From assembly GCA_023473795.1 (NCBI GenBank), contig JAMCYS010000127.1:1-64000 (forward strand): 64,000 nt of DNA, written 5' to 3'. This DNA comes from Chloroflexota bacterium (lineage in GTDB: Bacteria; Chloroflexota; UBA6077; FW602-bin22; JAMCYS01). Positions 1 to 11,171 of this stretch are shown piece by piece. Under the pieces are notes generated by a model. It searched no databases and was not told the origin of the DNA. It worked only from the letters and a program-made list of their open reading frames with translations. A program made the translations under genes and the position numbers. Numbering within the stretch: position 1 is the first letter of the stretch; each line of letters opens with the position of its first letter.

Positions 1-1
1 G

Positions 2-688
2 CTGAAGGACACGGTGCGCACCCTGCAGGCGCTGGGCGGCGATATGGTCGTGGTGCGGCACTCGCAATCGGGCGCCCCCTACTTCATCGCCGAGCACATC
101 GCGGGCTCGGTGCTCAACGCCGGCGACGGCTGGCACGCCCATCCGACCCAGGCCCTGCTGGACCTCTACACCGTGCGGGAGAGGCTGGGCAACGTGGCAG
201 GGCTGAAAGTGGTGATTCTGGGCGACGTGCTGCATTCGCGCGTGGCCCGCTCCAACATCTGGGGCTTCGCCAAGATGGGGGCCGAGGTGACGATCTGCGG
301 CCCCGGCACCCTCTTGCCCTACGCCGCCGGCCAGGGCGCCGAGGAAGGCATCGTGCCGCCGGTGCGGGTCGAAGAAGATTGCGACCGAGCACTGGCGGGG
401 GCGGACGTGGTGATGGCCTTGCGTTTGCAGAAGGAGCGCCAACAGGGCGGGCTGCTGCCCAGCCTGCGCGAGTATGCCGCCCTGTACCAGCTCAACCCCG
501 CCCGCCTGGCCAAGGCCCGACCGGGAGCGCTGGTGATGCATCCGGGCCCCATGAATGAGGGTGTGGAGATAGCGCCCGAGGTGGCTTATGGCGCCCAGTC
601 GGTGATCGAGCAGCAGGTCACCAACGGCGTGGCGATCCGGATGGCGCTGCTCTACCTGCTGGCCGGCGGACGGCCGAGTGAGATTTAG
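2..688 (+). CDS. pyrB: Aspartate carbamoyltransferase catalytic subunit, 5'-truncated by the window edge
   Basis: Condenses carbamoyl phosphate with aspartate in the first committed step of pyrimidine synthesis. The reading frame is open to the window edge, so the ORF-track GTG at 14 is an internal codon; the residues before it (LKDT) belong to the protein. Visible hallmarks are [11 protein letters not shown] and [12 protein letters not shown], the aspartate/carbamoyl-phosphate domain signatures, and [11 protein letters not shown] near the C terminus. Roughly the first 80 residues, including the carbamoyl-phosphate S-T-R-T loop, lie outside the window. It is followed 15 bases later by pyrC behind a strong ribosome site (GAGGAGG) and heads the visible pyr operon. 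The C terminus is intact. Confidence 0.95.
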   Translation: MKDTVRTLQALGGDMVVVRHSQSGAPYFIAEHIAGSVLNAGDGWHAHPTQALLDLYTVRERLGNVAGLKVVILGDVLHSRVARSNIWGFAKMGAEVTICGPGTLLPYAAGQGAEEGIVPPVRVEEDCDRALAGADVVMALRLQKERQQGGLLPSLREYAALYQLNPARLAKARPGALVMHPGPMNEGVEIAPEVAYGAQSVIEQQVTNGVAIRMALLYLLAGGRPSEI

Positions 689-703
689 GCGAGGAGGAAA
701 TCT

Positions 704-2059
704 GTGAGTGACGCACTGATCAGACGCGGCCGGATAGTCGATCCGAGCCAGAACTTGGACGCCCCGGGAGACCTCCTCGTGCGCGACGGCAAGATTGCGC
801 GCCTCTGGCCGGCCGGCGAAGCCCCCAACGCCGACGGGGTTCTGGAACTGGACGCCGCGGGCTTGGTGGTGACGCCGGGCTTCATCGATCTGCACGTGCA
901 TCTGCGCGAACCGGGGCACGAGGAGAAGGAGACCATCGCCACGGGCAGCCAGGCGGCAGTGGCCGGTGGCTTCACCACAATCTGCGCGATGCCCAACACG
1001 GAGCCTGCTACCGATAGCGCGGCGATGGTAGAATACGTCGGCCGCGTCGCCGCCGCCGGTGCGGCGAGGGTGCTGGTGGTGGCTGCCGTGTCCAAGGGCA
1101 GGCAGGGCAAGGAGCTGGCAGAACTGGGCGAATTGGCAGCGGCCGGAGCCGTCGGCTTCAGCGATGACGGCAACCCGGTGGCCAGCAACACGTTGCTGCG
1201 CAACGCCCTCGCCTACAGCCGGATGCTCAGACTACCGATAATGGATCACTGCGAGGACCCCGAGCTGACCAAGGGCGGCCAGATGAACGAGGGCCCGGTG
1301 GCGACCAGGCTGGGCCTCAAGGGCACGCCTGCCGCGGCGGAGGAGGTTCTCGTCGCCAGAGACGTGGCCCTGGCCGAGCTGACTGGCGGGTGGGCGCACA
1401 TCTGCCATATCAGCACGGCGCGAGCGGTCGCCATCGTGCGCGACGCCAAGGCGCGCGGCGTGCGAGTGACCGCCGAGGCCACGCCGCATCATCTGGTTAT
1501 GACCGACGAACTGGTGATGGGCAGGTGGCCGCTATTCCCAGGCAGCGCGGCGGCCCACCTGCCTTACGACACGAATACGAAGGTGAATCCGCCGCTGCGC
1601 TCCCGAGTGGATGTCGAGGCGCTGCTGGCCGGGCTGCGCGATGGCACTATCGACGCCATTGCCACCGACCACGCGCCGCACCACGTCCTGGACAAGGAGT
1701 GCGAGTACGACTTCGCCGCGCCGGGACTGAGCGGCCTGGAGACGGCCCTGCCGGCGCTCCTGCTCCTGGTCGAACAGGGCAAGCTGAGTCTGGCGGAAGT
1801 CATACGGGCGCTGACGGTTGGCCCGGCCCGCCTCCTGGGGCGAGAGCTGGGATCGTTGCGCCCCGGTGGCGTGGCGGATGTGACGGTCTTCGATCCGAGT
1901 TTGGCCTGGCAGGTGACGCCCGACGCGCTGTTCTCGAAGGGCAAGAATACGCCCTTCCTTGGTGAGACGGTCAAAGGCAAGGTCGTTCTGACGCTGCGCG
2001 AGGGTAGGGCGGTTCACGGCGCTACGCGCCTGACCCAGCCGCTGGCGCTGGAGAGGTAA
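704..2059 (+). CDS. pyrC: Dihydroorotase (class I)
   Basis: Zinc amidohydrolase that cyclises carbamoyl-aspartate to dihydroorotate. The 451 residues contain DLHVHLREPGHE, the metal-binding signature, then AMPNTEP, the metal histidines in MDHCED and CHISTA, and the catalytic Asp in ATDHAPHH. Length and motifs fit the active class I (PyrC/AllB-like) type, not the inactive pyrB-associated PyrX type. GTG start at 704 with GAGGAGG at 691-697. It lies between pyrB and carA in one operon. Allantoinase and hydantoinase share the fold, but the operon context settles the assignment. Confidence 0.95.
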   Translation: MSDALIRRGRIVDPSQNLDAPGDLLVRDGKIARLWPAGEAPNADGVLELDAAGLVVTPGFIDLHVHLREPGHEEKETIATGSQAAVAGGFTTICAMPNTEPATDSAAMVEYVGRVAAAGAARVLVVAAVSKGRQGKELAELGELAAAGAVGFSDDGNPVASNTLLRNALAYSRMLRLPIMDHCEDPELTKGGQMNEGPVATRLGLKGTPAAAEEVLVARDVALAELTGGWAHICHISTARAVAIVRDAKARGVRVTAEATPHHLVMTDELVMGRWPLFPGSAAAHLPYDTNTKVNPPLRSRVDVEALLAGLRDGTIDAIATDHAPHHVLDKECEYDFAAPGLSGLETALPALLLLVEQGKLSLAEVIRALTVGPARLLGRELGSLRPGGVADVTVFDPSLAWQVTPDALFSKGKNTPFLGETVKGKVVLTLREGRAVHGATRLTQPLALER

Positions 2060-2062
2060 ACA

Positions 2063-3165
<1,103 letters not shown>

Positions 3166-3166
<1 letters not shown>

Positions 3167-6100
3167 TGGCCAGCGCGAGCGTCCGCAAGGTCCTGGTGAT
3201 CGGCTCGGGCCCCATCGTTATCGGCCAGGCGGCTGAGTTCGATTACGCCGGCACGCAGGCCTGCAAAGCCCTGCGGGAGGAAGGAGTCACGTCCGTCCTC
3301 GTCAACTCCAATCCGGCCACCATCATGACCGACGCCGGCATAGCCGATCACGTCTATATAGAGCCGCTGGTTGTGGACGTTCTGGAGCGGGTGATTGCCC
3401 GCGAGCGGCCCGATGGTTTGCTACCGACCCTGGGCGGACAGACGGGCCTCAACCTGGCGGTGGAGCTGGCCGACGCCGGCATCTTGGAGAAGTACGGGGT
3501 GCGGCTGCTCGGCACGCCGCTGGCCACGATCAAGCGGGCCGAGGACCGCGAGCTCTTCAAGCGCATGCTGGCCGAAATCGACGAACCCGTGCCGGAGAGC
3601 GTGACGGTCTACTCGCTGGAGGAGGCGCGCGCCTTCGCCAAGCGCCAGGGCCTGCCCTTGGTTATCCGGCCGGCCTTTACCCTCGGCGGCACGGGGGGAG
3701 GCATCGCTCACACCCCGGAGGAGTTCGACCGCATCGTCACGGGCGGCCTGTCGGCCAGCCCCATCCACCAGGTGCTGGTGGAGCAGTCGGTGATGGGCTG
3801 GAAAGAAATCGAGTACGAAGTGATGCGCGACTCGGCCGACACCTGCATCACCGTCTGCAACATGGAGAATATTGACCCTATGGGCGTCCACACGGGCGAC
3901 AGCATCGTGGTGGCGCCGAGCCAGACCCTCTCCGACCGCGAGTACCAGCTGCTGCGTACCGCTTCCTTGAAGATCATTCGTGCCCTGGGCATCGAGGGCG
4001 GCTGCAACATCCAGTTCGGCTTGAACCCGAAGTCGTTCGACTACGTCGTGATCGAGGTCAACCCCCGCGTCAGTCGCTCCTCGGCCCTTGCTTCCAAGGC
4101 TACCGGCTATCCCATCGCCCGCGTTGCCGCCAAGATTGCCGTGGGCCGGCGCCTGGACGAGATTCCCAACGCGGTCACCGGCAAGACGATGGCCGCCTTC
4201 GAGCCGGCGCTCGACTACTGTGTGGTCAAGATCCCGCGTTGGCCGTTCGACAAGTTCCCCTATGGCGACCGTGTCATCGGCACTCAGATGAAGGCCACCG
4301 GGGAGGTGATGGCCATCGATCGTTGCTTCGAGGCCGCCCTGCAGAAAGCGGTGCGTTCGCTGGAGATCGGCGGCCGCAGCCTGCTCTGGGAGGACTCCGC
4401 CTGGGACAAGGGCTCGGATTCGGCGAACGAGGAGCTGTGGCAGCTGATCGAGAAGGCCAACGACAATCGACTCTGGGCTTTGATGGCGGCTCTGCGGCGC
4501 GGCATCGGGGTCGAGGAACTGGCGCGGCGTTCCGGCGGCATCGATCCTTGGTTCCTGCGCCGGCTGCAGCGGCTGGGGCTAATGGAGAGGCGCCTCCTGG
4601 CGGAGTCTCTGACCCCCGACCTAGTCCGGGAGGCAAAGCGGCTGGGCTTCTCGGACGTCCAGATAGCCACTCTCAGCGACCGCCTGCCCGAACAGGTCCG
4701 CGAATTGCGCCAGACCTGGGGCATAGCGCCCGTCTACAAGATGGTCGACACCTGCGCGGCGGAGTTCGCTGCCCAGACGCCTTACTTCTACAGCACTTAC
4801 GAGCTGGAGAATGAGGCGGAGGCTCTGGCTGGGCCGCGGGCGGCCGTTATTGGCTCCGGTCCCATCCGCATCGGCCAGGGAATCGAGTTCGACTATTGCT
4901 CCGTGCACTCGGCCTGGGCTCTGCAAGCCGCCGGCTTGCAGAGCATCATGATCAATAGCAACCCGGAGACCGTTTCCACCGACTTCGACACCTCGGACCG
5001 GCTGTATTTCGAGCCGCTCGACGAGGAGAGCGTGCGGGACGTGCTGGAGAACGAGGGCCTGGCCGAGACGAGCGCGGTAGTGCAGTTCGGCGGCCAGACT
5101 GCCATCAACCTGGCCGAACCACTCACCCACAGCGGGGCCAAGATCATCGGTTCCAGCGCCGAGGCGATCGACATAGCCGAGGACCGTCGGCGGTTCGAGG
5201 CCTTTCTGGATCGCCTGGGCATCCCTCAGCCGCCGGGCGGCGGCGTGACGACAGTCGAGGAGGCCCTGCGCCAGGCCGATTTGATCGGCTATCCGGTGTT
5301 GGTTCGCCCTTCCTATGTGCTCGGCGGCCGGGCGATGGAGATAGTCAAGAACGCCACGGAGCTCGTGCGCTACGTCTCCGTGGCAACCGAGATTTCCCAC
5401 CGCCGCCCGATCCTCATCGACAAGTACCTAGAAGGCAAAGAAGTCGAGGTTGACGCGATCTGCGACGGCAGCGAGGTGCTGATCCCAGGAGTAATGGAGC
5501 ACATCGAGCGGGCCGGCGTGCACAGCGGCGACAGTGCCGCGGCCTATCCGGCCGTGGGGCTGTCCACCGCCGAGGTGGACACGATAGTTGACTACACCAC
5601 GCGCGTTGCCCTGGCCCTGGGTGTGCGCGGGCTAATGAACGCGCAGTACGTGATCTTTGAGGGCGCGGTCTACGTTCTGGAGGTGAATCCCCGCGCCAGC
5701 CGCACGGTGCCGTTCCTCTCCAAAGTCACCGGCGTGCCGATGGTTCGCCTGGCGACGCTCATTATGACGGGACGCAGCCTGGCGGAGCAGGGCTATCGCG
5801 GTGGACTGTGGAAGCGGCAGAAGCTGGTCGGCATCAAAGCGCCTGTTTTCTCGATGGCCAAACTGGTGGGAGTCGACACCTATCTCGGACCCGAGATGAA
5901 GTCCACCGGCGAGGTGATGGGGATCGACTACTCCTACGACGCGGCTCTGCGTAAGGCGCTAATCGCCGCGGGACTGGCCCTGAAGCCGAGCGGCACTCTG
6001 TTGCTGAGCATCGCCGACCAGGACAAGCTCGCCACCCTGCCGCTCGTCCGCCGGCTGCACGAACTGGGTTACACCTTCTTTGCTACCGAGGGCACCGCCG

Positions 6101-6414
6101 TGCTGATGCAGGCCGTGGGTCTGCCGGTACGGATGGTGACGAAGAAGATGGACGAGGGCTCGCCCAACGTCGTGGACGTGATCCGGACGCGCGAGGTTAT
6201 CGCCGTGGTCAACACCGTAACCGGCGAGCGGGGCACCCTCAAGGACGGCTTCGACATCAGGCGGGCCGCCGTGGAGCACGGCGTCGCCTGCTATACCTCC
6301 CTCGATACGCTGGCCGCCGCGGTGCGAGTGGCGGCGGAGGGCGAGACAGGTTATAACGTCCTGCGCCTAGACGAGTATCTCAGACCGCAGGCCGCTAGAC
6401 AGGACACCCATTGA
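3166..6414 (+). CDS. carB: Carbamoyl-phosphate synthase large subunit
   Basis: Makes carbamoyl phosphate from bicarbonate, ammonia and two ATP. The 1082 residues show the duplicated ATP-grasp organisation: the first half begins [21 protein letters not shown] and the second [20 protein letters not shown], with ATP-grasp signatures such as [20 protein letters not shown] and [20 protein letters not shown]. The C terminus (about 940-1082) is an MGS-like allosteric domain. I use ATG 3166, which overlaps the carA stop (TAATG) with GGAGG at 3153-3157, in place of the upstream TTG at 3148. The stop overlaps the pyrK start by four bases. Confidence 0.97.
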
Positions 6415-7199
6415 TCCAAGCGCGCTTTCCGATCGTCGCCAGAGATGAACTGGCCCCCGGCACGGTGTTGCTGCGCCTGCGGGCCCCCGCGCTGGCGCGG
6501 GCAGCCCGGGCGGGGCAGTTTGTGCACGTGCGCTGTGGCGATAGCCACGACCCGCTGCTGAGGAGGCCCATCAGCCTACACCGGGTGGGTGTGGCGGGGG
6601 CCGACCGCGGCGGCCTGCAGCCCGACGAGGTCGCCTTGCTCCTGCAAGTGGTAGGACGTGGCTCGGCCTGGCTGGCGCAGCGCCGGCTTGGCGATGAGTT
6701 GGACGTGCTGGGCCCCCTGGGTAGAGGTTTCCGTCCCGAACCGAAGGCTGGCCACCTGCTCTTGGTGGGCGGCGGCCTGGGCGTGGCCCCGCTGGTAATG
6801 TTGGCCGACGAGGCTGTGCGGGCAGGCCTGGCGGTGACACTGGCGATGGGCACCCGGACGGCCGCCGGCGTTTTCCCGGCCCGGCTCCTGCCGGAAGAGG
6901 TGGAGTACGCGGTAGCCACCGAGGACGGCTCCCTGGGTCAGAAGGGGCTGGTCACGGACCTGCTGCCGGCCCTGCTGCCCTGGTCGGACCAGGTCTTCGC
7001 CTGTGGGCCCTGGCCGATGCTGCGGGCGTTGCGTCGCCTGCTCCAGCTGACGCCTGCCAAGCGGGCTCAGGTTTCGCTGGAGGAACGGATGGGCTGTGGC
7101 GTGGGCGTGTGCTACGGCTGTGTCGTGGAGACCCGGCACGGCCGCCGGCGCGTCTGTCACGACGGGCCGGTGTTCAATCTGGACGACGTGGTGCTGTGA
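6411..7199 (+). CDS. pyrK: Dihydroorotate dehydrogenase electron-transfer subunit
   Basis: FAD and [2Fe-2S] protein that passes electrons from the class 1B dihydroorotate dehydrogenase PyrD to NAD+. The 262 residues show an FAD-binding barrel with [11 protein letters not shown] (the RPxS flavin motif), a nucleotide-binding segment [14 protein letters not shown], and a C-terminal iron-sulfur motif with four cysteines in [14 protein letters not shown] and RVCHDGP. The start is TTG 6411, overlapping the carB stop as TTGA, and the stop overlaps the pyrD GTG as GTGA. Its place between carB and pyrD makes a heterotetrameric PyrDB/PyrK enzyme very likely. Confidence 0.95.
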   Translation: MIQARFPIVARDELAPGTVLLRLRAPALARAARAGQFVHVRCGDSHDPLLRRPISLHRVGVAGADRGGLQPDEVALLLQVVGRGSAWLAQRRLGDELDVLGPLGRGFRPEPKAGHLLLVGGGLGVAPLVMLADEAVRAGLAVTLAMGTRTAAGVFPARLLPEEVEYAVATEDGSLGQKGLVTDLLPALLPWSDQVFACGPWPMLRALRRLLQLTPAKRAQVSLEERMGCGVGVCYGCVVETRHGRRRVCHDGPVFNLDDVVL

Positions 7200-8158
7200 T
7201 TTTGCCGCCTAATCTCTCGGTCGAGCTCGCTCCCAACCATAAGCAGGGCCTACCCTTACGCAACCCGGTGCTGACCGCCTCGGGCACTTTCGGCTATGGC
7301 ACCGAGTACGCGGCCCTCGCCGACTGCCAGCGTCTGGGCGCCATCATTTGCAAGGGTACCACTCTGGAGCCGCGCGAGGGCAACCCGCAGCCCCGGCTGC
7401 ACGAGACCGCGGCGGGCCTGCTCAACAGCATCGGCCTGCAAAACATCGGCGTGCGAGCGGTGGTGGCCGAGAAGGCCCGCATCTGGGCTGGCTGGCAAGT
7501 GCCGGTATTGGTGAACATCGCCGGTGAGACGGTGGATGAGTTCGCCCGCCTGGCGGAGACGCTGGACGGGGTGCCGGGCGTCGCCGGAGTCGAGGTCAAC
7601 ATCTCCTGCCCCAACGTGGATGCTGGCTACGTGGCGTTCGGCGCTCGACCGGAGACGGCGGCGGCGGTGACGAGGGCTGTCGTGCAGGCGACGGATTTGC
7701 CGGTAATGGTAAAGCTCAGCCCCAATGCCCCCGACGTGGTAGAAGTGGCGCGGGCGGTGGAGGCGGCGGGCGCCCACAGCCTCTCCCTCATCAACACCAT
7801 CCTTGGCATGGCCATCGACCTGCGCCGGAGGCGGCCGGTGTTCGCGCGGGCGACGGCCGGCCTCTCGGGACCCGCGGTGAAGCCGATCGCCCTGCGTCTG
7901 GTCTACGAGGTGGCGCAGGCGGTGAGGGTGCCGGTCGTGGGCATCGGCGGCATCGCCACCACCGAGGATGCCCTGGAGTTTCTGATGGCCGGGGCCACTG
8001 CCGTGCAAGTGGGCACGGCCAGTTTTGCCAATCCCCGGGCGGCGGCCGACGTCGTCGACGGGCTGGCCGCGTTCCTGCTCCGCGAGGGCCTGCAAGACAT
8101 ACACGACATAATAGGGGTCGCCCTGCCCGGCCGCGTGCCGGAAGGTGGGCTGACCTAG
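7196..8158 (+). CDS. pyrD: Dihydroorotate dehydrogenase, class 1B catalytic subunit
   Basis: FMN enzyme oxidising dihydroorotate to orotate, paired with PyrK. The 320 residues begin at GTG 7196 ([10 protein letters not shown]), which overlaps the pyrK stop; the ORF-track start at 7109 would lie deep inside pyrK. Key segments are NPVLTASGTFGYGTEY, the active-site cysteine in VEVNISCPNV (Cys is typical of class 1 enzymes), VKLSPNAPD, SLINTILGMAIDL, and the FMN phosphate site VPVVGIGGIATTEDALEF. Last pyrimidine gene here; pyrE and pyrF are not in the window. Confidence 0.95.
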   Translation: MILPPNLSVELAPNHKQGLPLRNPVLTASGTFGYGTEYAALADCQRLGAIICKGTTLEPREGNPQPRLHETAAGLLNSIGLQNIGVRAVVAEKARIWAGWQVPVLVNIAGETVDEFARLAETLDGVPGVAGVEVNISCPNVDAGYVAFGARPETAAAVTRAVVQATDLPVMVKLSPNAPDVVEVARAVEAAGAHSLSLINTILGMAIDLRRRRPVFARATAGLSGPAVKPIALRLVYEVAQAVRVPVVGIGGIATTEDALEFLMAGATAVQVGTASFANPRAAADVVDGLAAFLLREGLQDIHDIIGVALPGRVPEGGLT

Positions 8159-8166
8159 GGGCTGAT

Positions 8167-9294
8167 ATGGACGCACCCAAAATCGACCGTGAGCGCCAGC
8201 GAACCGCCAAGGCGTACGCGGGCCGGCAGCGCCGGCTCTACTTGCTCAGTCTGGTGCTGTCGGCGCTGGTGGTAGTCCTCGCGGTGGCGATCAATCCCTT
8301 CCGCTGGCTAGAGCCGGCGCCGCGGGCGGGCTGGCCCTATCTGGGGGTCAGCGTCTACTTCGTGCTGCTGATGCTGTTCTACCAGCTGGTGACGCTGCCG
8401 CTCTCCTACTACAGCGGGCACGTGTTGCCGACCCGCTACGGTCTGTCCGTGCAATCTGCCGCTGGCTGGTTCGGCGACTTGCTCAAGAGCACCGCTCTGG
8501 GGCTAGTGTTCGGGCTTGTGCTGGTGGACGTCATCTACTTTCTTCTGGCCAACGCGCCTGCCACCTGGTGGCTATGGGCCGCTGGCGCGGTCCTCCTCTT
8601 CACGGTGGTGCTGGCCAATCTCTCGCCGATCCTGATCCTGCCGCTGTTCTACAAGCTCCGGCCACTGGAGGATGAGGACCTGGTGCGGCGGCTCACCGCT
8701 CTGGCGCAGCGCGCCGGCACGAAGGTGCGGGGCGTGTACACGATGGACATGAGCAGCCGCACCACTGCTGCCAACGCCGCCTTGATGGGTCTGGGCAACA
8801 CCCGGCGCATCGTGCTGGGCGACACCCTGCTACGAGAGTACTCGCCAGAAGAGATCGAGTCCATACTGGCGCACGAGCTCGGACATCACGTGCACCGGGA
8901 CATCCCGAAGGGAATCGTAGTGCAGACGGCCGTCATTGTGCTATCCTTCTGGTTGGCTGACCTGGCCTTGCGCTGGGGTGTTGGCCAGCTGGCCCTCGGC
9001 GGCGTGGCCGATCCGGCTGGTTTGCCGCTCTTTGGCCTGGTCGTGGGTGGCATCGGCTTCGTGGCTATGCCGTTGACCAACGGTTTCACTCGCTGGCTGG
9101 AAACGCAGGCAGACCGCTACGCCATCGAGGCCACGGGCAGCCCGTCCGCGTTTGCGGCGGCGATGACCCGTTTGGCCAACCAGAACCTGGCCGACGTAGA
9201 CCCGCCTCGCTGGGTCGAGGTGCTGCTCTACGATCACCCTGCCATCGGGCGCCGCCTGGCCCTGGCAGCCCAGTACGCCCAACGTCTGACGTAG
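8167..9294 (+). CDS. M48 family metalloprotease, Ste24/CAAX protease 1-like
   Basis: Membrane zinc endopeptidase of 375 residues. Hydrophobic segments lie at about 17-35, 58-80, 97-125 and 135-160, then the catalytic HELGHHVHRD (HExxH) at about 238, two further hydrophobic stretches, and the third zinc ligand Glu in WLETQADRYA. This layout matches the Ste24 group (N-terminal M48 membrane domain plus peptidase), not the shorter HtpX. Bacterial members probably act in membrane protein quality control; prenyl-protein processing need not apply. ATG 8167, eight bases after pyrD, suggests operon read-through although the function is unrelated. Confidence 0.88.
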   Translation: MDAPKIDRERQRTAKAYAGRQRRLYLLSLVLSALVVVLAVAINPFRWLEPAPRAGWPYLGVSVYFVLLMLFYQLVTLPLSYYSGHVLPTRYGLSVQSAAGWFGDLLKSTALGLVFGLVLVDVIYFLLANAPATWWLWAAGAVLLFTVVLANLSPILILPLFYKLRPLEDEDLVRRLTALAQRAGTKVRGVYTMDMSSRTTAANAALMGLGNTRRIVLGDTLLREYSPEEIESILAHELGHHVHRDIPKGIVVQTAVIVLSFWLADLALRWGVGQLALGGVADPAGLPLFGLVVGGIGFVAMPLTNGFTRWLETQADRYAIEATGSPSAFAAAMTRLANQNLADVDPPRWVEVLLYDHPAIGRRLALAAQYAQRLT

Positions 9295-9306
9295 GAGGAG
9301 GCGGGC

Positions 9307-9660
9307 TTGGCGAAACGGTTGAGCCTCTTGGCGGGTGTCGTCTTCCTCGGCTATTTCCTCTTCTCCCTCGGCGGTCTCGCCCTGCAGAGTCACCAGCTCG
9401 CCCAGCGAGAGGCGGCGGTGCAGAGTGACATCGTCAGGCTCAAGGCGGAGAACGAGCGGCTCGCAACGGCCGTAGCCCGCCTGCAGACGCCGTCGGCCGT
9501 CGAGGAACTGGCTCGCCAACAGCTCGGTTACCTGAAGCCGGGCGAGACCGCGGTCGTGGTGGACTTCGGGCCCAGTGGGCCGCCGCGGGACCTGCCAACG
9601 GCCACGCCCACGCCGCGGGCCAACTGGCAGAAGTGGCTCGACACCCTGGCCGGGCGGTAG
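9307..9660 (+). CDS. FtsB/DivIC-family septum formation initiator-like protein
   Basis: Small bitopic protein of 117 residues: a short cytoplasmic start, one membrane helix (LLAGVVFLGYFLFSLGGLAL), then a periplasmic or extracytoplasmic coiled coil (QREAAVQSDIVRLKAENERL) and the characteristic end ARQQLGYLKPGETAVVV. This is the FtsB/DivIC layout; family members join FtsL and FtsQ in the division complex, both of which are encoded in the dcw cluster in this window. TTG start at 9307 with a very strong ribosome site (GGAGGAGG, 9294-9301). The C-terminal tail contains a Thr/Pro-rich stretch (PTATPTPRAN). Confidence 0.82.
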   Translation: MAKRLSLLAGVVFLGYFLFSLGGLALQSHQLAQREAAVQSDIVRLKAENERLATAVARLQTPSAVEELARQQLGYLKPGETAVVVDFGPSGPPRDLPTATPTPRANWQKWLDTLAGR

Positions 9661-9838
9661 CAGTCGCCAATCTGCATCCCCTTTGTCCCCAGACCCCACT
9701 GCTGCTTCCTGGCACGGAAAATGCCTAACTTCTGTTGGCCGTCCCCGAGGGGTGCGGGGTAGCACCCCCGCAGCGCAGCAGCTGGGGCGGCCAAGTTATC
9801 TTCTGGGGCTAGTTTCCTTAATGGCGGAGGAGGGCGAG

Positions 9839-10810
9839 GTGGCTCGCGTGCTCGTGGCTCTGGGTGGCAACGCTCTCAGCAGGCCCAGCGAGCGCGGTAC
9901 GATGGCCGGGCAGTTGGCGAGCGTGCGGCGCAGCAGCGGCTACATCGCCGAGATGATCGCGGCCGGCAATGAAGTAGTGATCAGCCACGGCAACGGCCCC
10001 CAAGTTGGCAACATCCTGCTCCAGAACGAGCTGGCGCGGGAAAGCGTTGCCTCAATGCCTCTCGACGCCTGCGGCGCGGAGAGCGAAGGGTTGATTGGCT
10101 ATATGATCCAGCAATCGCTGGGCAACGAGCTGCGACGGCGTGGTCTGCGACACGAGGTCGTGACGGTGGTGACCCAGACCGTTGTCGACCCCGACGACCC
10201 GGCGTTTGTGCGGCCCACCAAGCCTGTCGGTGGTTTCGTTACTGCCGAAGAGGCGCTGCGCCGGATCCGGGAGTCAGGCGAAGCCTGGGCTGAAGACTCG
10301 GGACGTGGCTGGCGACGCGTAGTGCCTTCTCCCAAGCCGCTGGCGATCGTGGAGGCGCCGACCATTGCCAAGTTGCTGGCCCTTGGGACTGTGGTTGTGG
10401 CCGCGGGCGGCGGCGGCGTGCCCGTGTACTACCGCGACGACTCCGAGTTAGCCGGTGTCGAGGCGGTGATCGACAAAGACCTGGCCGCGGCGCGACTTGC
10501 CCAACAACTGGCCGTGCAGGTGTTGCTGATCCTCACGGACGTCGCCGGCGTTGCCCTCGCTTATGGCAGACCGGAGCAGCGCTTCCTGGGCGACGTGACC
10601 CTTGGCGAATTGGAGGGCCTATTCCGGCGAGGGGAGTTCCCTGCCGGCAGTATGGGCCCCAAGGTGGTGGCGGCCATCGGTTTCCTTCGCAATGGCGGCG
10701 ATAGAGCAGTGATCTGCTCCCTGGACGATGCCCTGGCCGGGCTGGCGGGCGAGGCCGGGACCCAGATTCGCCGCGATAACCTTCGCTCGCGCGCTGCCAG
10801 CGCGGCCTAG
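9839..10810 (+). CDS. arcC: Carbamate kinase
   Basis: Amino-acid-kinase-family enzyme interconverting carbamoyl phosphate plus ADP with carbamate plus ATP. The 323 residues start MARVLVALGGNAL and contain ISHGNGPQVGNILLQNE, AAGGGGVPV, VEAVIDKDLAAARLA and GSMGPKV, all family hallmarks. Start choice: GTG 9839 gives the usual family N terminus and has GGAGGAGGG just upstream; ATG 9821 and the ORF-track 9575 are alternatives. No arginine deiminase or ornithine carbamoyltransferase lies nearby, so the role (arginine, purine or carbamoyl-phosphate turnover) is open. Position after the carbamoyl-phosphate-making pyr operon may be coincidence. Confidence 0.92.
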   Translation: MARVLVALGGNALSRPSERGTMAGQLASVRRSSGYIAEMIAAGNEVVISHGNGPQVGNILLQNELARESVASMPLDACGAESEGLIGYMIQQSLGNELRRRGLRHEVVTVVTQTVVDPDDPAFVRPTKPVGGFVTAEEALRRIRESGEAWAEDSGRGWRRVVPSPKPLAIVEAPTIAKLLALGTVVVAAGGGGVPVYYRDDSELAGVEAVIDKDLAAARLAQQLAVQVLLILTDVAGVALAYGRPEQRFLGDVTLGELEGLFRRGEFPAGSMGPKVVAAIGFLRNGGDRAVICSLDDALAGLAGEAGTQIRRDNLRSRAASAA

Positions 10811-10871
10811 TCTGGGGTCGGGCCTCGTTGGGTAGACAGCAACGGTCTGTGCGCCAGGCGGATTGCCTGAG

Positions 10872-10900
10872 TTGACAGCGCGCCTGGCAGCGGTTATAAT
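10872..10900 (+). promoter_or_regulatory. Consensus sigma70-type promoter for tRNA-fMet
   Basis: TTGACA at 10872-10877 and TATAAT at 10895-10900, separated by exactly 17 bases: a perfect match to the vegetative consensus. The tRNA begins 12 bases after the -10 box, as expected for a short 5' leader. Confidence 0.93.
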
Positions 10901-10912
10901 AGCGTCTGTCGA

Positions 10913-10987
10913 CGCGGGGTGGAGCAGTGGCAGCTCGTCGGGCTCATAACCCGAAGGTCGTTGGTTCGAATCCAACCCCCGCTACCA
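10913..10987 (+). tRNA. Initiator tRNA-Met (CAU)
   Basis: 75 bases that fold into a full cloverleaf: acceptor CGCGGGG/CCCCGCU, D stem GAGC/GCUC, anticodon arm UCGGG-CUCAUAA-CCCGA, T arm GUUGG-UUCGAAU-CCAAC, and an encoded ACCA end. The three G-C pairs next to the anticodon loop, the A11-U24 pair and the unpaired 1-72 position identify the initiator form. Here position 1-72 is C-U instead of the C-A of E. coli. A consensus promoter precedes it and an intrinsic terminator follows, so it is a single-gene unit. Confidence 0.97.
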
Positions 10988-10989
10988 TT

Positions 10990-11022
10990 GGGCGGCGGCC
11001 GTACTACGGTCGCCGCCCTTTT
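10990..11022 (+). terminator. Intrinsic terminator of the tRNA-fMet unit
   Basis: A 13-bp stem (GGGCGGCGGCCGT / ACGGTCGCCGCCC, one G-T wobble) with a 3-base loop, followed by TTTTC. It starts two bases after the CCA end. Confidence 0.93.
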
Positions 11023-11171
11023 CGTAGATGGCAGCGGCTGAGAGTGCTGGCCGCCGGTTTGGGGGAGGCGTTGCCGGTGGGTGCCTTCTGACGTGTTTTC
11101 GCCATCTTTCTTACCCGGAGAACTCGCCGATTCCGAACGGCGGGCGGGCCTGGAGGGTCTGGTGAGGGTGA

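Noticed and set aside
9749-9768. Hairpin GGGGTGC-N6-GCACCCC between the FtsB-like gene and carbamate kinase
   Set aside because: No T run follows in either direction; too weak to call as a terminator.
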